This document shows positions 4,810-9,723 of a stretch of 9,723 bases of DNA, piece after piece. A model generated the notes under the pieces. The model did no database searches. It was not told where the DNA came from and was given only the letters and a program-made list of their open reading frames with translations. Source of the stretch: JALUUH01 sp964636675. GTDB lineage: Bacteria; Pseudomonadota; Gammaproteobacteria; S012-40. Numbering within the stretch: the first letter of the stretch is position 1; every line of letters begins with the position of its first letter. Made by a program: the position numbers and the translations under genes. The stretch is taken from assembly GCA_964636675.1 (NCBI GenBank), contig CAZWUO010000149.1, positions 1 through 9,723 of the forward strand, given 5' to 3'.

Positions 4810-7473
4810 ATGTCTCAAAGAGAACAATTGCCCGATATCGACGCTATTGAAACCCAGGAATGGATCGATGCACTCGAGTCTGTTATTGAAAACGAAGGCG
4901 TAGAGCGTGCGCATTATCTGTTAGAGCAAATGATCGATAAGGCGCGACGTTCTGGTGCAAATCTACCTTATTCGGCGAATACGGCCTATGTAAATACCAT
5001 ACCCCCGCATAAAGAAGCACCTATACCGGGTGACCAAGCGATGGAAGATCGCATACGCTCGTATATTCGCTGGAATGCCGTGGCGATGGTGGTTAAAGCG
5101 AATCGTAAAGCGTCTGAATTAGGCGGGCATATCGCAACGTTTGCGTCAGCCGCGGTGCTTTACGATATTGGTTTTAGTCATTTCTGGCGTGCGCCATCCC
5201 ACGAACATGGTGGTGATTTAATTTATTCGCAAGGTCATGCTTCCCCAGGGACTTATGCGCGCGCGTTTTTGGAAGGTCGCTTGAGCGCAGAGCAGCTGGA
5301 TAAATTTCGTCAAGAGGTTGATGGTGATGGGCTTTCTTCTTATCCCCATCCTTGGTTAATGCCTGATTTCTGGCAATTCCCAACCGTATCCATGGGGCTG
5401 GGGCCTATCATGTCGATTTACCAAGCGCGATTTATGAAGTATTTGCAAGATCGTGGTTTGGCCGATACCAAAAATCGCAAAGTCTGGGCTTTTCTCGGCG
5501 ATGGAGAGACGGACGAGCCCGAATCTCTGGGGGCGATTTCTCTGGGTGGGCGTGAAAATCTCGACAATCTGTGCTGGGTAGTAAACTGTAATTTGCAACG
5601 ACTGGATGGCCCGGTACGGGGTAATGGCAAGATCGTGCAAGAATTAGAAGCGAGCTTCCGGGGTGCCGGCTGGAATGTAATTAAGGTGTTATGGGGGTCT
5701 TATTGGGATCCGCTCTTGGCCATGGATAAAGATGGCCTGTTACAGCAGCGCATGATGGAGGTAGTTGATGGCGATTTACAAAACTATAAATCCAAAGACG
5801 GTGCCTATGTGCGCGAACATTTTTTTGGCAAATACCCTGAGTTAAAAGCCATGGTTTCCAAGATGTCAGATGATGATATTTGGCGTTTAAACCGTGGTGG
5901 GCATGATCCGCATAAAGTGTATGCGGCTTATCACGCGGCTTCGCAACATACCGGCCAGCCGACGGTTATTTTGGCGCAAACCGTAAAAGGTTATGGCATG
6001 GGTGCCGCCGGAGAAGCCCAAAACCGAACGCATTCGCAGAAAAAACTGGGTGCCGATGAAATGATTTACGTGCGGGATAGATTTAATATTCCGCTAAATG
6101 ATGCAGATGCTGCGGCGGCAAAATATTATAAACCTGCCGATGACTCTGCGGAAATGCAGTATATGCATGCCAGACGTAAAGAACTCGGTGGTTATTTACC
6201 CTCGCGCAACCAGGTTGCAGCACCGTTGGAAATTCCTCAATTATCAGCCTTTGATACCTTATTAAAAGGCAGTGGCGAAAAAGAGATGTCGACGACCATG
6301 GGTTATGTTCGATTGCTCACGATACTTTGCCGCGATAAAAAAATAGGGAAACATATTGTTCCTATCGTGCCGGATGAAGCGCGTACCTTTGGAATGGAAG
6401 GCATGTTTCGTCAACTCGGTATTTATTCTTCGGTGGGTCAGCTTTACACGCCGCAAGATAAAGATGAAATTATGTTTTATAAAGAAGATAAAAGTGGCCA
6501 AATCCTTGAGGAAGGGATTAATGAAGCAGGGTCTATGTCTTCTTGGATCGCCGCTGCAACGTCTTATAGTTCACATGCGGTGAACACCATTCCTTTTTAT
6601 ATCTATTATTCGATGTTTGGTTTTCAACGTATCGGAGATTTAGCCTGGGCTGCGGGCGACATGCAAGCACGAGGTTTTTTGATTGGTGCAACCGCGGGTC
6701 GTACGACCCTAGCAGGCGAAGGTTTACAACACCAAGATGGTCATGGTTTGGTCACCGCTGCTACCATTCCCAATTGTGTTAGTTACGACCCCAGTTTTAA
6801 TTATGAGTTGGCCGTTATTGTTCAAGATGGCTTGCGTCGTATGTATTCCGAACAAGAAAATGTGTTTTATTACGTGACCACGATGAACGAAAACTACACC
6901 CACCCCGCGATGCCGAAAGGTGCGGAGCAAGGCATCATTAAAGGTCTTTATTTATTCCGCTCGGGTGGTAAGAAAAAACGTAAAGTACAGCTCATGGGCT
7001 CGGGTACGATTTTGCGCGAAGTAATCGCGGCGGCTGAGTTGCTCGAAAATGACTGGGCGGTAGATTCAGATATATGGAGTGCCACCAGTTTTAATGAATT
7101 AACCCGTGAAGCCCAAGATATCGATCGTTGGAATCGTTTACATCCGCTAGAAGATCCAAAAATTCCTTATGTTGAGCAATGCATGAAGGGGCGTCGCGGC
7201 CCCGTCATCGTGGCGACAGACTATGTCCGTAACTATGCCGATCAGATTCGTAAATGGATACCGGGGCGGTACGAAGTATTGGGCACCGATGGTTTTGGGC
7301 GCAGTGATACACGTACCCAATTGCGCAAACATTTTGAAGTGAATCGGTATCACGTCGTGGTTGCTGCGCTTAAAGCATTGGCTGATGAAGGGCAATTGCC
7401 CGCCGGAAAAGTGGCGGAAGCGATAACAAAATATGGTATTAATCCTGAAAAACCGAATCCCTATTTTGCTTAG
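4810..7473 (+). CDS. aceE: Pyruvate dehydrogenase E1 component, homodimeric type
   Basis: The thiamine-diphosphate E1 decarboxylates pyruvate and reductively acetylates the lipoyl groups of E2. The product is 887 residues, the same as E. coli AceE. Start: the second of two tandem ATGs is chosen because GAGG lies eight bases upstream and MSQREQLPDIDAIETQEW aligns with the family N-terminus; the frame is also open from a TTG at 4777. Cofactor site: GDG at 230-232 with Asp231, then Asn261 and Gln263 in NCNLQRLDGP as Mg/ThDP ligands. Active-site His107, His143, His408, Glu572 and His641 all sit one position above the E. coli crystal numbering, as expected when the initiator Met is counted. One segment, GAAGEAQNRTHSQKK, differs from the usual family wording around His408. 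It is the first gene of the aceE-aceF-lpdA operon. Confidence 0.97.
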   Translation: MSQREQLPDIDAIETQEWIDALESVIENEGVERAHYLLEQMIDKARRSGANLPYSANTAYVNTIPPHKEAPIPGDQAMEDRIRSYIRWNAVAMVVKANRKASELGGHIATFASAAVLYDIGFSHFWRAPSHEHGGDLIYSQGHASPGTYARAFLEGRLSAEQLDKFRQEVDGDGLSSYPHPWLMPDFWQFPTVSMGLGPIMSIYQARFMKYLQDRGLADTKNRKVWAFLGDGETDEPESLGAISLGGRENLDNLCWVVNCNLQRLDGPVRGNGKIVQELEASFRGAGWNVIKVLWGSYWDPLLAMDKDGLLQQRMMEVVDGDLQNYKSKDGAYVREHFFGKYPELKAMVSKMSDDDIWRLNRGGHDPHKVYAAYHAASQHTGQPTVILAQTVKGYGMGAAGEAQNRTHSQKKLGADEMIYVRDRFNIPLNDADAAAAKYYKPADDSAEMQYMHARRKELGGYLPSRNQVAAPLEIPQLSAFDTLLKGSGEKEMSTTMGYVRLLTILCRDKKIGKHIVPIVPDEARTFGMEGMFRQLGIYSSVGQLYTPQDKDEIMFYKEDKSGQILEEGINEAGSMSSWIAAATSYSSHAVNTIPFYIYYSMFGFQRIGDLAWAAGDMQARGFLIGATAGRTTLAGEGLQHQDGHGLVTAATIPNCVSYDPSFNYELAVIVQDGLRRMYSEQENVFYYVTTMNENYTHPAMPKGAEQGIIKGLYLFRSGGKKKRKVQLMGSGTILREVIAAAELLENDWAVDSDIWSATSFNELTREAQDIDRWNRLHPLEDPKIPYVEQCMKGRRGPVIVATDYVRNYADQIRKWIPGRYEVLGTDGFGRSDTRTQLRKHFEVNRYHVVVAALKALADEGQLPAGKVAEAITKYGINPEKPNPYFA

Positions 7474-7484
7474 GGAGAGCGAAC

Positions 7485-7515
7485 AAAATTAGTGCAACTA
7501 TAGCAGGCTAATTTT
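7485..7515 (+). repeat. AT-rich hairpin between aceE and aceF
   Basis: AAAATTAG (7485-7492) pairs with CTAATTTT (7508-7515). An inner TGC/GCA can extend the stem past a two-base bulge. It ends in T-rich sequence (TTTTTATAT) but the outer stem is mostly A-T, so a partial attenuator or mRNA-processing site is possible while a strong terminator is unlikely. Confidence 0.35.
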
Positions 7516-7551
7516 TATATACGCAGGTAGCCCGAAAGGGGAAAGGCAAAA

Positions 7552-8817
7552 ATGACAAAAGAAATTATAGTTCCAGACATAGGCGATTTTGACGGTGTAG
7601 AAGTCATTGAGATTTTAGTTGCAGTAGGCGATACCGTGCAAGCGGAAGATTCTCTCATTTCCGTTGAGTCCGATAAAGCAGCGATGGAAATTCCTGCGCC
7701 AGAGTCGGGTGTTGTAAAAGAAATTAGCATTAAGCTGGGTGATACGGTATCGCAAGGTAGTTTGATTTTAATCTTAGATCCGTCGAATGTGGCCGCACCC
7801 GAAGTCGTTACTGAAAAGCCAGCGCCTAGCCCGGTAGCTGCGCCCATTCTGCCTGCAAAAGCTGTATCGGCGCCTACACCTCACAAGCCATCGCCAACGG
7901 CGGGCATTCGCACTGGCAGTTCATCCAAAGCTTATGCAACCCCGAGTGTTAGAAAGTTTGCGCGTGAACTCGGTGTTGATCTTGGCCAGATTGAAGGCAC
8001 GGGGCGTAAACAACGTATTACCCGCGAAGACGTGCAAAATTATGTCAAACGCGCATTATCGCAAGGAGGAGGCTCTGGACTGGGTGTTGAACCCATGCCG
8101 GAAATTGATTTTAGTCAATGGGGTGAGATTGAGACAAAGCCATTGACTAAAATCAATAAACTGACCGGTAAATTTTTACACCGTAATTGGGTGACGATAC
8201 CGCATGTGACGCAGTTTGATGAGGCCGATATTACGGATCTGGAAGATTTTAGAAAGTCCATGGTGCAGGAATATAAGGATAAAGGGATTAAATTAACGAT
8301 GCTGGTTTTTTTGCTCAAGGCCGTGGTATCGGCAATGAAGCAGTATCCTCGATTTAATGCGTCTTTGGATGCGACCGGTGACAATCTTATCTTAAAAAAA
8401 TATTTTAATGTGGGTATCGCGGTGGATACTCCTGATGGTTTAGTGGTTCCCGTAGTCAATGCGGTGGATAGCAAAACATTGGTCGAATTAGCGCAAGAAC
8501 TCATGCAAATAAGTGGCAAGGCCAGGGATAAAAAGCTCAGGCCTGCTGATATGCAAGGCGGATGTTTTACCATTTCGAGTCTTGGTGGTATTGGTGGAAC
8601 CAAGTTTACCCCGATTGTGAATGCACCCGATGTGGCTATTCTTGGCGTATCACGTTCAAAAATTCAGCCCGTCTGGAATGGCAAAGAATTTATGCCACGA
8701 CTCATTTTACCGTTATCATTGTCCTATGATCATCGTGTTATTGATGGTGCGGATGGTGCACGTTTTACTTCTTTCTTGAGTCGAGTTTTATCGGATACTC
8801 GTCGTTTATTGTTGTAG
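7552..8817 (+). CDS. aceF: Pyruvate dehydrogenase E2, dihydrolipoamide acetyltransferase, single lipoyl domain
   Basis: E2 forms the core of the complex and transfers the acetyl group from lipoamide to CoA. The 421-residue protein has one lipoyl domain (about 3-76, lipoylated Lys42 in VESDKAAMEIP), an Ala/Pro-rich linker (about 78-125), a peripheral-subunit-binding domain (about 128-166, beginning ATPSVRKFARELGVD) and a catalytic domain from about 185 to the end. The catalytic motif is SYDHRVIDGADGARF with His394 and Asp398. E. coli E2 has three lipoyl domains and 630 residues, so this is a short form. AAAGGGG and GAAAGG lie just before the ATG. It follows aceE by 78 bp in the same operon. 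Its lipoyl domain closely resembles the one fused to the downstream E3. Confidence 0.96.
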   Translation: MTKEIIVPDIGDFDGVEVIEILVAVGDTVQAEDSLISVESDKAAMEIPAPESGVVKEISIKLGDTVSQGSLILILDPSNVAAPEVVTEKPAPSPVAAPILPAKAVSAPTPHKPSPTAGIRTGSSSKAYATPSVRKFARELGVDLGQIEGTGRKQRITREDVQNYVKRALSQGGGSGLGVEPMPEIDFSQWGEIETKPLTKINKLTGKFLHRNWVTIPHVTQFDEADITDLEDFRKSMVQEYKDKGIKLTMLVFLLKAVVSAMKQYPRFNASLDATGDNLILKKYFNVGIAVDTPDGLVVPVVNAVDSKTLVELAQELMQISGKARDKKLRPADMQGGCFTISSLGGIGGTKFTPIVNAPDVAILGVSRSKIQPVWNGKEFMPRLILPLSLSYDHRVIDGADGARFTSFLSRVLSDTRRLLL

Positions 8818-8859
8818 CGCTTGGCATAAGCCAGAAAATTGTAAACAAGGAATCTCATT

Positions 8860-9723
8860 ATGAGCAATGTTGTCGAAATAAAAATTCCGGACATCGGCGA
8901 TTTTTCGGAAGTAGAAGTAATCGAAATACTGGTAAATCCTGGGGATAGGATTAACGCGGAAGATTCTTTGATTTCTGTTGAATCGGATAAAGCTTCAATG
9001 GAAATTCCGGCACCTATTGCAGGCGTTGTAACAGAAATACGCGTATCCATTGGCGACAAAGTGGCGGAAGGCAGTGTTATCGTTATGCTGGAAGCGAGTG
9101 CAAATATGCCGGCTCGCGAGAACAAGCCGTCAATATCTGCGCAAACAGCGTCTGCTGCAAAGCTCGAAACAAAGTCTGAGACAAAACCTCGCACAGAAAG
9201 TGTTGTTAGCCCACAAGGAGCTAATTTTAGTGGCCAGATTGATATGCAAGCAGAAGTCGTCGTATTAGGCTCTGGCCCCGGTGGATACACCGCTGCGTTT
9301 CGTGCGGCGGATTTGGGTAAAAAGGTTATCTTGATTGAACGCTATGCAAGCGTTGGTGGTGTTTGTCTGAATGTGGGTTGTATTCCTTCCAAAGCCTTAC
9401 TGCATACTGCGCAAGTAATTAACGAAGCGGAGGAGTTTGCAGACATTGGTGTTGCTTTTAATAAACCAAATATCGATATCGATAAATTGCGCGCGCATAA
9501 AAATAAAGTGGTCAGCCGTTTAACCGGTGGGCTTAAGCAGCTTGCAAAACAGCGTAAAGTAGAAATCGTCCAGGGCTACGGAAAGTTTACTTCGACGAAT
9601 ACTCTAGAAGTGATTGCCGATGATGGAACAACAACGAATATCGGTTTTGAAAACTGCATCATTGCCGTCGGCTCGCGGGTCACTAAATTGCCTTTTATTC
9701 CCTGGGATGATCCACGAGTGATG
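8860..9723 (+). CDS. lpdA: Dihydrolipoamide dehydrogenase (E3) with N-terminal lipoyl domain, 3' end outside window
   Basis: E3 reoxidises dihydrolipoamide and passes electrons through FAD to NAD+. The 288 readable residues begin with a lipoyl domain (about 4-78, Lys44 in VESDKASMEIP), then a Ser/Ala/Lys-rich linker (about 80-127), then the FAD-binding Rossmann motif VVVLGSGPGGYTAA (133-146) and the redox-active disulfide Cys169/Cys174 in GGVCLNVGCIPSK. The last part (about 270-276) carries the IIAVGSR segment of the FAD domain. The frame is open to the window end; NAD and dimerisation domains are missing only for that reason. AAGGA lies eight bases before the ATG, and the gene starts 42 bp after aceF. 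Lipoyl-E3 fusions are known in PDH operons, for example in Neisseria. Confidence 0.95.
   Translation, partial: MSNVVEIKIPDIGDFSEVEVIEILVNPGDRINAEDSLISVESDKASMEIPAPIAGVVTEIRVSIGDKVAEGSVIVMLEASANMPARENKPSISAQTASAAKLETKSETKPRTESVVSPQGANFSGQIDMQAEVVVLGSGPGGYTAAFRAADLGKKVILIERYASVGGVCLNVGCIPSKALLHTAQVINEAEEFADIGVAFNKPNIDIDKLRAHKNKVVSRLTGGLKQLAKQRKVEIVQGYGKFTSTNTLEVIADDGTTTNIGFENCIIAVGSRVTKLPFIPWDDPRVM

Noticed and set aside
6970..6987. KKKRKV in AceE, identical to the core of a viral nuclear localisation signal
   Set aside because: It is a short basic stretch in a surface region of a bacterial metabolic enzyme, so a chance match is far more likely than a targeting function.
8730..9290. Long minus-strand open frame across the aceF end and lpdA start, and similar antisense frames in aceE and aceF
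   Set aside because: They lie opposite genes with clear catalytic motifs, and their Ser/Thr-rich translations are typical of reverse-strand shadows.

Overview
The window joins an AT-rich accessory region (about 1-2700) to a stretch of core metabolic genes (2700-9723) from what is most likely a gammaproteobacterium. RNase T is essentially a gammaproteobacterial enzyme. Here it is paired with a class II PyrC and followed by a homodimeric AceE-type pyruvate dehydrogenase operon. The genus cannot be fixed from sequence alone. The lipoyl-domain/E3 fusion and moderate GC would fit several lineages, including Legionellales-like bacteria (inference).

Accessory side, left to right. A minus-strand PIN-domain toxin (32-460) overlaps by ATGA the start of a ribbon-helix-helix antitoxin that runs off the window edge (1-35). 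Its promoter sits almost on the toxin start codon, so the toxin message should be nearly leaderless. Next comes a 475-bp unit (632-1106) bounded by 23-bp imperfect inverted repeats. It encloses a small ORF that looks frameshifted and whose extended frame stops inside the right repeat; this looks like an IS remnant or MITE-like element. A very AT-rich minus-strand gene (1237-2049) encodes an undescribed 270-residue protein with an RX4H HEPN-type motif and a probable C-terminal helix-turn-helix, flanked by an inverted GTTAGGC pair. A 650-bp gene-poor stretch (2050-2699) holds three copies of a GATAGNNNNCACCTTC motif, a perfect palindrome, a small hairpin, four tandem GGTATT hexamers, and a strong ribosome-binding site followed by a decayed reading frame.

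Core side. pyrC (dihydroorotase) and rnt (RNase T) form a minus-strand two-gene operon with an ATGA overlap. The roughly 410-bp divergent region before aceE carries a 7-bp dyad over the pyrC promoter, a 9-bp-stem hairpin, a second small hairpin and a candidate aceE promoter. aceE, aceF and lpdA then run on the plus strand and encode E1, E2 and E3 of pyruvate dehydrogenase, which converts pyruvate to acetyl-CoA. E2 has a single lipoyl domain. E3 carries its own N-terminal lipoyl domain closely resembling that of E2, and it is cut by the window end.

No tRNA, rRNA or CRISPR array was seen. The most novel material is the HEPN/HTH gene, the inverted-repeat unit and the intergenic motif family, all in the accessory half.
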